NCBI GenBank assembly: GCA_008933735.1
Contig: WBUL01000004.1
Location: forward strand, 209,160 to 273,159
Length of the DNA: 64,000 nt
Source: Anaerolineae bacterium
GTDB lineage: Bacteria; Chloroflexota; Anaerolineae; Aggregatilineales; J027
Direction of reading: 5' to 3'
The notes under the pieces were generated by a model. The model did not search any database and was not told where the DNA came from. It saw nothing but the letters and a program-made list of their open reading frames with translations. Within the stretch, counting starts at the first letter, position 1; each line of letters begins with the position of its first letter. Both the position numbers and the translations under genes were made by a program. Shown here in pieces: positions 33,860 through 42,488 of the stretch.

Positions 33860-35077
33860 GTGAACTTATCACATCCCTTACCCCCAAACGTTACTTATGA
33901 GATGCTCACAGCAGCGTTCTGGCTCAACCGCGTGTCGGATCATGTTTTTCATACCGCAGACACTATCGCGGCCTTTAACCGACATGTGTATGAAATTTTG
34001 AATTTACCTGAAATCTCCACACTGCCGGATCATCTGCCCGCAGAGCAGGTGGTTGAACAAATCGAAAAGTACTTCGACCATGCCCAAAAAACACGCTACG
34101 GCGGCAGTTCTCAACTGCTGGCGGCATCCTACTTTGAGACCCTGCACCACAATGCCCTGCCCGAACTTGAAAAACACATTCCGGTACAGTTCGGGCTGGC
34201 TGTCCGACGCACCCATGTACGGGCATTTCCGTCATCTGACCTCATTATGGCCGAACCTTACGATTTCGCCTTTGATTTAGCCCAGGAAACATCGATTGAT
34301 GTCGGATGGCCGGTCGCAGTTCTGCTCAGCAGTCGGGATCAGAAGTGGTCTTTTTGTCTGGTACCGCATTACTGGGGCTGGGTTGCCGCGTCGGACATTG
34401 CCACAGCGCCGCGTGAACAGGTGCAGCATTACGCAGAATCGTTCCCTTTTGTCCGCACCATTGCTAACCGGGGGTTGGTTGCTCTGGAAAAAGGCGGCGG
34501 AGTCACTCCCCAGATGGGAACCCGGCTGCCCCTGGCAGAATCACAGCAGGTGAGCATTCCTGTAAGGGAGAAAGACGGCCAATTACAGTTGGTGTGTGGT
34601 TCTATTCATCCAGAACACTTCCACACAGGAGATTTACCCTGCACACTCGCCAATATTTTTACCCAGGCATTCTCCCTGACCGGAGAAGCCTATGCATGGG
34701 GGGATTCGCGGTTGGGGATTTTCGGGCGCGACTGTTCCCGGTTCATCAAGGATGTATATGCGACCATAGGGATCATTCTGCCGCGCAACGGCGATCAGCA
34801 GGGGCAGGCTGGCAAACTGCGTGTAGCGTTTTCTTCAGATATGTCTGATGCAGAACGTACACGGCTGATTGTGGAGCATGGCCAACCGGGGGATATTCTC
34901 GTCATTCCCACCCATGTAATGCTTTATCTTGGCCACATTGAGGGCAAACCCTATATTATTCATGATGTCACCAGCGGGCAAAACCGGATTATCGTTTCCG
35001 ATCTTCTGTTAGGACAGGGCAGTCCGCGCGGATCGCTGCTCAGCCGCCTTGACCGGATGGTGGGAGTTGAATTGTAG
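33860..35077 (+). CDS. NlpC/P60 peptidase with SH3-like domain (YkfC-like gamma-D-Glu-diamino acid endopeptidase)
   Basis: A 405-residue cysteine peptidase. Residues ~113-245 hold SH3b-like beta-rich segments (VRRTHVRAFPSSD, YWGWVAASDI). The NlpC/P60 catalytic domain is C-terminal: AYAWGDSRLGIFGRDCSRF with Cys292, THVMLYLG with His352, and IIHDV with His368. There is no signal peptide, as in YkfC, which cleaves L-Ala-gamma-D-Glu from the diamino acid of imported murein peptides in the cytoplasm. Start is GTG. The gene is divergent from oppABC and lies near an Ala-Glu epimerase and diaminopimelate decarboxylase, which supports peptide salvage. Confidence 0.85.
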   Translation: MNLSHPLPPNVTYEMLTAAFWLNRVSDHVFHTADTIAAFNRHVYEILNLPEISTLPDHLPAEQVVEQIEKYFDHAQKTRYGGSSQLLAASYFETLHHNALPELEKHIPVQFGLAVRRTHVRAFPSSDLIMAEPYDFAFDLAQETSIDVGWPVAVLLSSRDQKWSFCLVPHYWGWVAASDIATAPREQVQHYAESFPFVRTIANRGLVALEKGGGVTPQMGTRLPLAESQQVSIPVREKDGQLQLVCGSIHPEHFHTGDLPCTLANIFTQAFSLTGEAYAWGDSRLGIFGRDCSRFIKDVYATIGIILPRNGDQQGQAGKLRVAFSSDMSDAERTRLIVEHGQPGDILVIPTHVMLYLGHIEGKPYIIHDVTSGQNRIIVSDLLLGQGSPRGSLLSRLDRMVGVEL

Positions 35078-35086
35078 GCGCCTCCA

Positions 35087-36643
35087 TCATTCTTTTTGCA
35101 AGAGATAGGTATAGTTCAAGCGCAGTTTTCCGTCGCCCAGAAATTCAACCAACCCCAATTGGGCGGCAAAGCGGTGATTGTCCAGGGCAATGCAGACCCG
35201 ATTCGGTTCGTATTCCTCATGCGTAATGGTGAGCTGCTCATCCACCACCCGGATAGTCACCTGTTCCGCCCCGGTGTATCGCCCTACATAGTCTTTCCAC
35301 AGCGTCTTATCGGGGCGAAATGTAGTATCAAAATCAACGCGGCGGCAGGGAGCACCATTCAACATCAGGTATTCTGTTGTGCCATCCGTTTCCGAGATGA
35401 AACCAACAGCCCCAGCCTGCCAGAAATAGCGGTTATCTGCGTAGGCCAGCAGAGGTACGATCATACCCTGCCAATCCAGCACTAATTGGTTGTTTTCCAC
35501 GTAAATCCGGGCTAAACCGCGTTCATACCCCAGGTAGGTACCTTCGAAGTGTTTCCACTGCGCGGTATCGGGCTGAACAGGAGTCACAGAAACAGGTTCG
35601 GAATTGCCCAGTAACCCATCGATGATGTGATGGCAGATATTCAGGGCGTGAGGCCAGAACCCCGCTGCACGGTTGAACAGCAGCACGACCGCAATCTGCT
35701 GATCGGGCAGCATGACCAGTTTTCCCCCAAATGTGCTGATTGACCCATCATGCCCGACCCAGCGCCGCCCATTGACCGTTTCCAGCATCCAGCCCAGGCC
35801 ATAACCTTTTTGGGTAGGGGTATATGCGTCCGCAGTAAAGGTTTGCATATGGGCCACAGAATCTTTTGATAGGATCGTATTCTGCCCGAATTTTCCACCG
35901 TTCAAGTGTGCAATGGCAAAATTCGCCACATCCAGTACCGTTGAGATCAGCGACCCGGACGGATAGCCTCCGGTGTTGTCCGCAAAGGGTCGCTGCACGG
36001 TGAGTCTGCCAATTTCATCAATATCATGGGACTGCGCGAGGGGATAGGTCATTGCCACTGCAATGTCAAAGGTACTGCGCTGCATATCAGCAGGTTCTAA
36101 GACTTGCTGCCGCATAATATCAGTGTAATTTTTCTCATAAATCAGTTCCAGGATGCGTCCCGCAATCCGAAAACCAGGGTTACTGTATGAATATAACGTG
36201 CCGGGGGGAGCAATAAATTCATGAGTAGGGAATTCATCCCGGATATAAGCGGCTAATCCATCAGGATGCCTTGACCCATGCGGAACATGATGGGTCTGGA
36301 ATCCTGCGGTGTGGCTTAACAGGCGGCGCAAAGTGATTCCATCACCGTATTTCATCTCGCTGAAGCGGAGTGCTGGGAGATAGTTTTGCACAGGGACATC
36401 CAGATCCAGCTTGCCTGCCTCAACCAACTGCATCACGGCGGTTACGGTCATTGGCTTGGTGATTGAGCCGATGCGAAACAGGGTGTCCGGTGTCACGGGC
36501 TGGTTGGTTTCTACGCTGTTCACCCCGAATCCCTGGGCATATATCACCTGCCGATTCTGCACGATTGCCAGTGCCGCGCCGGGAACCGAAGCGGCGTTCA
36601 TCAGAGCACGAATCTTCCGTTCGAGTGTATAAAAACTGAGCAT
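35087..36643 (-). CDS. Serine beta-lactamase-fold hydrolase (class C/AmpH-like)
   Basis: A 518-residue serine hydrolase of the beta-lactamase/D-aminopeptidase superfamily. Catalytic SITK (Ser60, Lys63), YSYSNPG as the YxN motif, and GHDGS in the KTG-equivalent place are seen in the first 350 residues; about 150 C-terminal residues form beta-rich extra domains (FEGTYLGYERGLARI). No signal peptide follows from the start chosen at 36643, which has a GGAAGGGA ribosome site; the frame is open upstream but lacks a better start. It may be a D-amino-acid amidase or peptidase on imported peptides. It is divergent from the epimerase gene, sharing a 60-base promoter gap. Confidence 0.83.
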   Translation of the reverse strand: MLSFYTLERKIRALMNAASVPGAALAIVQNRQVIYAQGFGVNSVETNQPVTPDTLFRIGSITKPMTVTAVMQLVEAGKLDLDVPVQNYLPALRFSEMKYGDGITLRRLLSHTAGFQTHHVPHGSRHPDGLAAYIRDEFPTHEFIAPPGTLYSYSNPGFRIAGRILELIYEKNYTDIMRQQVLEPADMQRSTFDIAVAMTYPLAQSHDIDEIGRLTVQRPFADNTGGYPSGSLISTVLDVANFAIAHLNGGKFGQNTILSKDSVAHMQTFTADAYTPTQKGYGLGWMLETVNGRRWVGHDGSISTFGGKLVMLPDQQIAVVLLFNRAAGFWPHALNICHHIIDGLLGNSEPVSVTPVQPDTAQWKHFEGTYLGYERGLARIYVENNQLVLDWQGMIVPLLAYADNRYFWQAGAVGFISETDGTTEYLMLNGAPCRRVDFDTTFRPDKTLWKDYVGRYTGAEQVTIRVVDEQLTITHEEYEPNRVCIALDNHRFAAQLGLVEFLGDGKLRLNYTYLLQKE

Positions 36644-36703
36644 GGTTTTCGTCCCTTCCGCGCAGTATATTCTACTCTGCAAAATCACTTGAAACGAACC
36701 ACC

Positions 36704-37720
36704 ATGAAAATTTCCGCTCATTCCGTTACACTGCAATTGAGAGTACCTTTCAAGATTTCTTATGGGGCAAGCACAACCCGCGAAAATGTTCTCGTCTCCA
36801 TTGATGAAGGGGTGGGGGAAGGCGCGGTTGTGCCGTATTACGGCGAAACCCCACAGCGCATCATCAGCTATGTGCAAAGCAGGGAAGTGCAAAAAGCGGT
36901 TGACCATTTTTCGATAGAAGATTTGCGGCTTCCTCCCGGCGAATCCAGTGCCGCACGGGCAGCAGTAGACCTGGCGCTGCATGATCTGTGGGGCAAACAG
37001 CAGGGGCATCCGCTTTACCGCCTGTGGGGGCTGAATCCGGCAAACTGCCCACGAATGTCTTACACCATCCCCATGTCAGATGATGATGACACCTACCGCC
37101 AGATGCTGCGGGAAAAACAAGGCTACCCCCTGATTAAACTCAAATTAGGCAGCGGTAGCCTGGAAAAAGACCTATGGATGGTCAAAACAGCGGCTGCGGA
37201 AATGGACGGTACCCTGTGTGTGGACGCGAATAATGCCTGGACAGCCGATCAAGCCTTAACGATTATTCCCCAGCTTATTGACCTGGGGGTGCTGTTTGTC
37301 GAGCAGCCTGTTGGCCGCTATGACATGGACGGGTGGCGCAAAATTTCAACTGAACTCCCGGAAGACAGACCGCCTCTCATTGCCGATGAATCCGTGCAAG
37401 GCGTGGACAGCATTTCGCCGCTGGCGGGTCTGGCAGATGGGATTAACATCAAACTGGCGAAATGCGGTGGTTTGTTTCCGGCGCGTCAGATGATCCATCA
37501 GGCACGAGAACTGGGCATGAAAATCATGCTCGGCTGTATGGTCGAAACGTCGGTCGCAATTACCGCCATGTCGCACCTGGCACCACTGGCAGATTATCTG
37601 GATCTGGATGGCAACCAACTGCTGATCCATGACCCGTTTATGGGAATGACGGTTGATGAACACGGCACACTGACTCTGCCCGATGCCCCTGGGTTAGGAG
37701 TAACGCCCCGTGCTGAATGA
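36704..37720 (+). CDS. Dipeptide epimerase, L-Ala-D/L-Glu type (enolase superfamily)
   Basis: A 338-residue enolase-superfamily protein of the muconate-lactonizing subgroup. Acid-base lysines are KLKLG (Lys145, Lys147) and the Lys of INIKLAKCGG (Lys250). Metal ligands are Asp174 in CVDANNAW, Glu200 in FVEQPV, and Asp228 in IADES. The IKLAKCGG and D.D motif near the end (LDLDGNQLL) are those of L-Ala-D/L-Glu epimerases (YkfB/YcjG). It would turn L-Ala-D-Glu from murein into the normal dipeptide. The ATG at 36704 is chosen over an upstream TTG because the fold begins at MKI. Its end overlaps lysA by 11 bases. Confidence 0.87.
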   Translation: MKISAHSVTLQLRVPFKISYGASTTRENVLVSIDEGVGEGAVVPYYGETPQRIISYVQSREVQKAVDHFSIEDLRLPPGESSAARAAVDLALHDLWGKQQGHPLYRLWGLNPANCPRMSYTIPMSDDDDTYRQMLREKQGYPLIKLKLGSGSLEKDLWMVKTAAAEMDGTLCVDANNAWTADQALTIIPQLIDLGVLFVEQPVGRYDMDGWRKISTELPEDRPPLIADESVQGVDSISPLAGLADGINIKLAKCGGLFPARQMIHQARELGMKIMLGCMVETSVAITAMSHLAPLADYLDLDGNQLLIHDPFMGMTVDEHGTLTLPDAPGLGVTPRAE

Positions 37721-38984
37721 ACATTTTACTTACCTGAATGGTGTTCTGTGCTGTGATGGCATTTCGCTGGATTCCATCGCTGATGCGGTTGGGACACCAT
37801 TTTATGTGTACAGCGCGGCGCGAATCCGCGCCAACGTTCATCAAATTCAGAAGGCTTTCGCCGCTCTGAATCCAGCGATTCATTACAGCCTGAAGGCTAA
37901 TGCAAACCTCAGCCTGATTCGCCTGCTGCACGAGCAAAAAATCGGTATGGATGCAGTCAGCGCGGGCGAAATTTACCGGGCGCTGCAAGCAGGGGTTCCA
38001 GCGGAAAACATCGTCTATGCTGGAGTCGGTAAAACCGCCGACGAAATCCGCTACGCATTGGAAGTAGGAGTGGGCTGGTTTAATGTCGAAAGCGGCGGGG
38101 AACTGGCTTCCTTGAACCAGATTGCAGGTGAAATGGGAAAAACCGCTGTGGCTGCTTTGCGGCTGAACCCAGATGTACAGGCACAGACTCATCATCACAT
38201 TGCAACTGGACATGGTGGCACAAAGTTTGGGATGAGCGCAGAAACCATCAAGCGTATCCTGGCAAATCGGGCAGATTATTTTCATGTCCATATACAAGGG
38301 ATTCATGTTCATATTGGCAGCCAGTTAGCAGATGTCCAGGCGACCGTTGAGGCAGTCAAACGCGCCCAGGCACTGGCTGAGCCTTATTCCGATATTCGTA
38401 CCATCAATATTGGGGGGGGTTTTCCTGTACCTTATACTGAGCAAGACCACTATCCCGTGCCACAGGAATTCGCTAACGCGCTGGTGCCGCTGCTGCACGG
38501 CTGGAATGTCAAACTTGAACCAGGGCGGTTTATTGTGGCTAACGCGGGTGCGCTGGTGATTTCTACCCTGTACATCAAGATTCAGGAGGGACGGCGATTC
38601 ATCATTACCGATGGAAGCATGACGGAACTGATCCGACCTGCCCTCTATGAAGCTGTGCATCCGGTGTATTCCGTGTACCAATCCGATGAGCAGGCCACTG
38701 AAGCAATGGTCGTGGGGCCGGTCTGCGAATCGGCAGATATGCTGAGTCGCAGCGCCGTTTTGCCGCCGCTGCAACCCGGCGCCCGGTTGGTGGTCATGAT
38801 GGCCGGGGCCTATGGGATGGTGATGGCATCCAATTACAACATGCGAACCCGTCCGCCGGAGATTCTGATCGAAAATGGTCACTGGCGTGTCATCCGCCGC
38901 CGGGAAACCTGGCAGGATCTACTTCAATTTGAACAAAATCTCCCCCTTTCGGGAGAGAGACTTTCAAAAAAAAATCCTCTATAG
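37710..38984 (+). CDS. lysA: Diaminopimelate decarboxylase
   Basis: A 424-residue fold-type III PLP decarboxylase. PLP lysine is Lys62 in HYSLKANAN. Also visible are the HVHIGSQ strand, GGGFPVPY glycine-rich phosphate loop, LEPGRFIVANAG, the dimer-contributed VGPVCESAD with the catalytic Cys, and GAYGMVMASNYNMR. It converts meso-diaminopimelate to L-lysine. GTG start, overlapping the epimerase gene, so both are translated together. In this place it could process diaminopimelate released from recycled murein as well as biosynthetic material. Confidence 0.92.
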   Translation: MLNEHFTYLNGVLCCDGISLDSIADAVGTPFYVYSAARIRANVHQIQKAFAALNPAIHYSLKANANLSLIRLLHEQKIGMDAVSAGEIYRALQAGVPAENIVYAGVGKTADEIRYALEVGVGWFNVESGGELASLNQIAGEMGKTAVAALRLNPDVQAQTHHHIATGHGGTKFGMSAETIKRILANRADYFHVHIQGIHVHIGSQLADVQATVEAVKRAQALAEPYSDIRTINIGGGFPVPYTEQDHYPVPQEFANALVPLLHGWNVKLEPGRFIVANAGALVISTLYIKIQEGRRFIITDGSMTELIRPALYEAVHPVYSVYQSDEQATEAMVVGPVCESADMLSRSAVLPPLQPGARLVVMMAGAYGMVMASNYNMRTRPPEILIENGHWRVIRRRETWQDLLQFEQNLPLSGERLSKKNPL

Positions 38985-39061
38985 TCAAAATGCAACCTGA
39001 ACGATCTGAAGCACGTATAAACAGTGGACAAACATGAACGAAAGAGCAGAGGAGGAGGCTC

Positions 39062-39817
39062 ATGAGTGAACCTTTTATCCGCGTGAGAAATCTGGTGAAA
39101 ACTTATACCACCCCGGCAGGGCCCTTGAATATTCTTCGTGGTGTTGACCTGGAAATTCAAAAAGGCGATTTCATCGCCCTGATCGGCCCATCCGGAAGTG
39201 GCAAAACCACTTTCCTGAATATGCTCACCGCGATTGATGCACCTACCAGCGGTGATATTACGGTAGATGGCGTGAACATCACCCAGGCTCCGCAGCGCAA
39301 ACTGACCAAATGGCGTGCCAAGAATATTGGCATTGTCTTCCAGTTTTTCCAATTGCTGCCGACCTTAACCGTGCTGGAAAATGTGATGGCCCCGATGGAC
39401 TTTGCCAACGTATGGAAATCGGGTGAGCGGAAACAACGCGCGCTGGATATTCTTGACCGCTTTGGCATTAAAGACCAGGCCTACAAAACGCCGGATATGT
39501 TATCCGGTGGTCAGCAGCAGCGTGTCGCGCTGGCGCGTGCGCTGGCGAACAACCCCAAACTGGTGGTGGGTGATGAACCCACCGGCAACCTTGACCGAAT
39601 GAGCGCTCACAATGTCTTCAACGCCTTTAAGGAAATGGCAGACCAGGGATCAACGGTCATCATCGTAACGCATGACCGCGAGCTGGTGCATGGCGTACCG
39701 AAGATTTTCGAATTGAGCGATGGCACGATAGGCCGCACTACACTCGAAGCGGCTGCTCGCCGTCGGACTCAGGAACTTCAGGCGCTGCGCCTGGCACATG
39801 CTACCAAAGAGGGCTAA
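39062..39817 (+). CDS. ABC transporter ATPase, LolD/MacB type (first of two)
   Basis: 251 residues, one nucleotide-binding domain. Walker A GPSGSGKTT at about 42-50, Q-loop [16 protein letters not shown], signature [15 protein letters not shown], Walker [13 protein letters not shown] and the His switch IVTHD are intact. The FQ(F)FQLLPTLT Q-loop and GDEPTGNLD are typical of ATPases that serve FtsX/MacB-type permeases. AGGAGGAGG lies just before the ATG. No permease is adjacent, but an FtsX-type permease lies at 57832-60276. A C-terminal helical tail of about 25 residues is extra. Confidence 0.9.
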   Translation: MSEPFIRVRNLVKTYTTPAGPLNILRGVDLEIQKGDFIALIGPSGSGKTTFLNMLTAIDAPTSGDITVDGVNITQAPQRKLTKWRAKNIGIVFQFFQLLPTLTVLENVMAPMDFANVWKSGERKQRALDILDRFGIKDQAYKTPDMLSGGQQQRVALARALANNPKLVVGDEPTGNLDRMSAHNVFNAFKEMADQGSTVIIVTHDRELVHGVPKIFELSDGTIGRTTLEAAARRRTQELQALRLAHATKEG

Positions 39818-39832
39818 GGAGGGAAGCAAGCC

Positions 39833-40564
39833 ATGGCTAATGGAAATAACAAAAACAACGGCAAAGCCTTAATTTCGCTCGAAAACGTGCGAAAAATCTA
39901 TAAGACCAAAGCTGGCCCCCTGGAAGTTCTCAAAGGTGTGAGCTTTAACGTCAATGCAGGCGAATTCGTAGCGATTGTCGGCCCGTCTGGTAGCGGAAAA
40001 AGTACCCTGATTAACATGATCACGGGAATTGACCGCCCGACGGAAGGGGAAGTTTATGTTGCTGGTCAGCGTTTGACCTCAATGGGCGAGAACCAGGTCG
40101 CCAAGTGGCGAGGTAAAAATGTGGGGGTGGTCTTCCAGTTTTTCCAACTGCTGCCGACCCTGACCGTGCTGGAAAACGTGATGATGCCGATGAACTACGT
40201 TGGCACCTATAAAGGTGAACGCAAAGAACGAGCGATGCAGCTTCTGGAACTGGTGGACTTACCCGATGTGGCGCACAAATACCCCAGTCAGATTTCCGGT
40301 GGGCAGCAGCAGCGTGCCGCCATTGCCCGTGCGCTGGCGAATGATCCGCCCCTGATTGTGGGTGATGAACCGACAGGTAACCTGGATACAATTTCAGCCG
40401 GTATTATGTTCGCCCTTTTTGAAGAGCTGGTCGCCAATGGAAAAACGATTGTCATGGTGACACATGACAAAGATTTAGCCGGTCAAATTCCGCGTGTCGT
40501 AGAGGTGCGTGACGGGCGTATCCTTAGCGAAGAAGAAGTTGACCAGCGTCTGGTACAGCGCTAA
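39833..40564 (+). CDS. ABC transporter ATPase, LolD/MacB type (second of two)
   Basis: 243 residues, closely similar to the preceding ATPase: Walker [10 protein letters not shown], the same [17 protein letters not shown]-loop, signature [24 protein letters not shown] and VTHDKD. The two are recent paralogues or a pair that forms a heterodimer. The start [11 protein letters not shown] is a short polar extension. Fifteen bases after the first ATPase, 11 bases before the STAS gene. Confidence 0.9.
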   Translation: MANGNNKNNGKALISLENVRKIYKTKAGPLEVLKGVSFNVNAGEFVAIVGPSGSGKSTLINMITGIDRPTEGEVYVAGQRLTSMGENQVAKWRGKNVGVVFQFFQLLPTLTVLENVMMPMNYVGTYKGERKERAMQLLELVDLPDVAHKYPSQISGGQQQRAAIARALANDPPLIVGDEPTGNLDTISAGIMFALFEELVANGKTIVMVTHDKDLAGQIPRVVEVRDGRILSEEEVDQRLVQR

Positions 40565-40575
40565 AGGAGCGGCTC

Positions 40576-40908
40576 GTGGAGATTATCGAACGCAACGAAG
40601 ATGGTGTCGCTGTTTTTGTCCTGTCAGGTCGTGTGGACAGCAGTGGTGCTGTCGAATTGGATGACATCCTGCACCGGGCTGTGGCAGAGGGCAAACACAA
40701 CATGATTTTAGAGATGTCCGGGGTCGCTTATATGAACAGCGCAGGACTGCGTATCCTGGCGGATGTCATGAGCGCTAACCGTGAACGTGGCGGCGATTTA
40801 CGCCTGGTCGGTCTGAATGACCGGGTGCGCCGTGTCTTTGAAATCATCGGCTTCGATAAGTTTTTCCGCGTTTACAATACGGTTCTTGAAGCGATGGAAG
40901 GCTTCTGA
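40576..40908 (+). CDS. STAS-domain anti-sigma factor antagonist (SpoIIAA/RsbV-like)
   Basis: 110 residues covering one STAS domain. The phosphorylation-site motif MSGVAYMNSAGLRIL has the conserved serine, and the G..L.LVGLNDRVRRVFEIIGFDKFF pattern is typical of anti-anti-sigma factors. It starts with GTG behind AAAGGAGCGG. No anti-sigma kinase (SpoIIAB/RsbW) gene is adjacent. Coupling to two ABC ATPases recalls Mla-like lipid transporters (MlaB is a STAS protein), but the ATPases here are LolD-like. Confidence 0.87.
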   Translation: MEIIERNEDGVAVFVLSGRVDSSGAVELDDILHRAVAEGKHNMILEMSGVAYMNSAGLRILADVMSANRERGGDLRLVGLNDRVRRVFEIIGFDKFFRVYNTVLEAMEGF

Positions 40909-40920
40909 ATCGTCATTATG

Positions 40921-40951
40921 AGCGAGGCAGCAGCGCACATGCTGTCTCGCT
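40921..40951 (+). terminator. Stem-loop after the ATPase-STAS operon
   Basis: AGCGAGGCAGCA pairs with TGCTGTCTCGCT in a 12-bp stem containing one G-T pair and a seven-base loop, 12 bases after the STAS stop codon. Followed by a C/T-rich stretch rather than a clean T-run. Confidence 0.6.
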
Positions 40952-41025
40952 TCCCCCATAACAACCGCTTTTAATTGCGCTCCCTATTGATTACAATTCC
41001 CGACGCGAGTCTATGCGATGTTTGA

Positions 41026-41730
41026 ATGAAACTATCGATCATTATTCCGATTTATAACGAAGAAAGCACCATTGCCGAGGTTCTGCGCCGGGTTCGGGAG
41101 GTGCAGTTGGAAGGGATTGAAAAGGAAATTATCGTGGTCAACGATGGTTCGACGGACAGCAGCAAGGAAATCATCGGGCGCGAAATCGAACAGTACCAAG
41201 ACCAGATGCTTGCCCACCATTCCCTGATCAACCTGGGAAAAGGGGTGGCAGTGCGCTGTGGCTTTGAACTCGCCACAGGTGATATTCTCATCATCCAGGA
41301 CGCTGACCTGGAGCTTGATCCCAAGGAATATTCTTCACTGCTTGCGCCTATCCTGAACGGGGAAACGGCGGTGGTGTATGGATCGCGCTTCCTGAAAAAA
41401 AACGAAAAAATCTCGCGTTATACCCGCCTTGGCAACCACATTACCACCACCCTGGCGAATATCCTTTTTGGGGCTCACCTGACCGATATGCACACTGCCT
41501 ACAAGGTTTTCCGCGCCGAAGTCATTAAAAATATCCGCTTAAAAGCCAATCGTTTTGAAATTGATCCGGAAATAACGGCAAGGGTGTTGCAAAAAAAACA
41601 TAAAATTGTGGAAATCCCGATTGGTTATCATCCAAGAACGCCGGAAGAAGGAAAAAAGGTCTCCTGGCGAGATGGGATTACCGCCATTTTAACCCTGCTG
41701 CGCTGCTATTTGACATCCCCTGAACTTTAA
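41026..41730 (+). CDS. GT2 glycosyltransferase, dolichyl/polyprenyl-phosphate sugar synthase-like
   Basis: A 234-residue GT-A enzyme. N-terminal [13 protein letters not shown], nucleotide-binding [10 protein letters not shown], the metal motif [12 protein letters not shown], and [11 protein letters not shown] are the hallmarks of the DPM1/GtrB family. There is no C-terminal membrane region, so it is a DPM1-like soluble form. It would charge a polyprenyl phosphate with a hexose or aminohexose at the inner face of the membrane, upstream of glycan flipping. Probably monocistronic; the promoter should lie in the AT-rich gap before it. Confidence 0.88.
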   Translation: MKLSIIIPIYNEESTIAEVLRRVREVQLEGIEKEIIVVNDGSTDSSKEIIGREIEQYQDQMLAHHSLINLGKGVAVRCGFELATGDILIIQDADLELDPKEYSSLLAPILNGETAVVYGSRFLKKNEKISRYTRLGNHITTTLANILFGAHLTDMHTAYKVFRAEVIKNIRLKANRFEIDPEITARVLQKKHKIVEIPIGYHPRTPEEGKKVSWRDGITAILTLLRCYLTSPEL

Positions 41731-41780
41731 AGCAAGGTTTGCATCTTGTGAGTGTCATAGATTACGATAGTTTTAAGGAA

Positions 41781-41796
41781 TGCGGTTTAAATCGCA
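41781..41796 (+). promoter_or_regulatory. Imperfect palindrome before phoB
   Basis: TGCGGTTTAAATCGCA is a 16-base palindrome with one mismatched pair, ten bases before the phoB ATG and overlapping the expected leader. Could be an autoregulatory operator or a hairpin near the ribosome site (AGAGGA). Confidence 0.35.
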
Positions 41797-41805
41797 GAGG
41801 ACAAC

Positions 41806-42486
41806 ATGAGCAAAAAGGTTCTCCTGGTCGAAGATGACTCCACCATGCGGAAAACGCTGGTGTATAACCTGGAAAAAGAAGGCTATGCCGTTGTACAAAC
41901 GGGTGATGGCGCCGAGGCGCTGGAACTTGCCCGTGAACACGCGCCGGATCTGGTGGTTCTGGACATCATGCTCCCCAATCTGGATGGGCTGTCCATTTGT
42001 CGTATTTTACGTAACGAGTCAGATGTGCCGATTGTGATGTTAACTGCCCGTGACAGTGAAGTTGACCGAATTGTAGGCCTGGAAATCGGGGCGGACGATT
42101 ATATTGTGAAGCCGTTTAGCCTGGGTGAATTTCTGGCTCGTGTCCGGGCAGTGCTGCGCCGTGCGCCTTCATCCCACGCTGTGACTGACCAGCTAGAATC
42201 GGATGATTTGAAGCTGGATTTAATCGGGCGAAAGGCCACCCGCGCCAGCGAAGAACTGCGCCTGACCCATAAGGAATTTGATCTGTTAGCCATGCTGATG
42301 CGGAATAAAGGTGCGGTGCTGTCGCGTGACCTGCTGTTAGAACGTGTCTGGGGATATGAATACAGCGGCGAAACCAAAACCGTCGATGTGCATGTGCGCT
42401 GGCTGCGGGAAAAAATCGAAGATGATCCATCTCAACCACGACGTATCGTGACTGTACGTGGGGTTGGTTATCGATTTGAGGGCTAG
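41806..42486 (+). CDS. phoB: Response regulator of the phosphate regulon, OmpR/PhoB family
   Basis: 226 residues: receiver domain with acidic pocket VEDDS, phosphoacceptor Asp53 in VVLDIMLP, Thr in MLTARD, Lys in VKPFS; then a winged helix DNA-binding domain ([58 protein letters not shown]). Two bases before phoR. Named from the adjacent pst genes; with the pstS box it should activate the pst operon under phosphate limitation. Confidence 0.92.
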   Translation: MSKKVLLVEDDSTMRKTLVYNLEKEGYAVVQTGDGAEALELAREHAPDLVVLDIMLPNLDGLSICRILRNESDVPIVMLTARDSEVDRIVGLEIGADDYIVKPFSLGEFLARVRAVLRRAPSSHAVTDQLESDDLKLDLIGRKATRASEELRLTHKEFDLLAMLMRNKGAVLSRDLLLERVWGYEYSGETKTVDVHVRWLREKIEDDPSQPRRIVTVRGVGYRFEG

Positions 42487-42488
42487 GA

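Noticed and set aside
35087..37009. Longer start for the beta-lactamase-fold gene (to 37009)
   Set aside because: The extra 122 residues are antisense to the epimerase gene and unlike any domain; the ATG at 36643 has a good ribosome site.
39062..40564. The two ATPases as OppD/OppF partners of oppABC
   Set aside because: They lack the OppD/F C-terminal extension and have LolD/MacB-type Q-loops.
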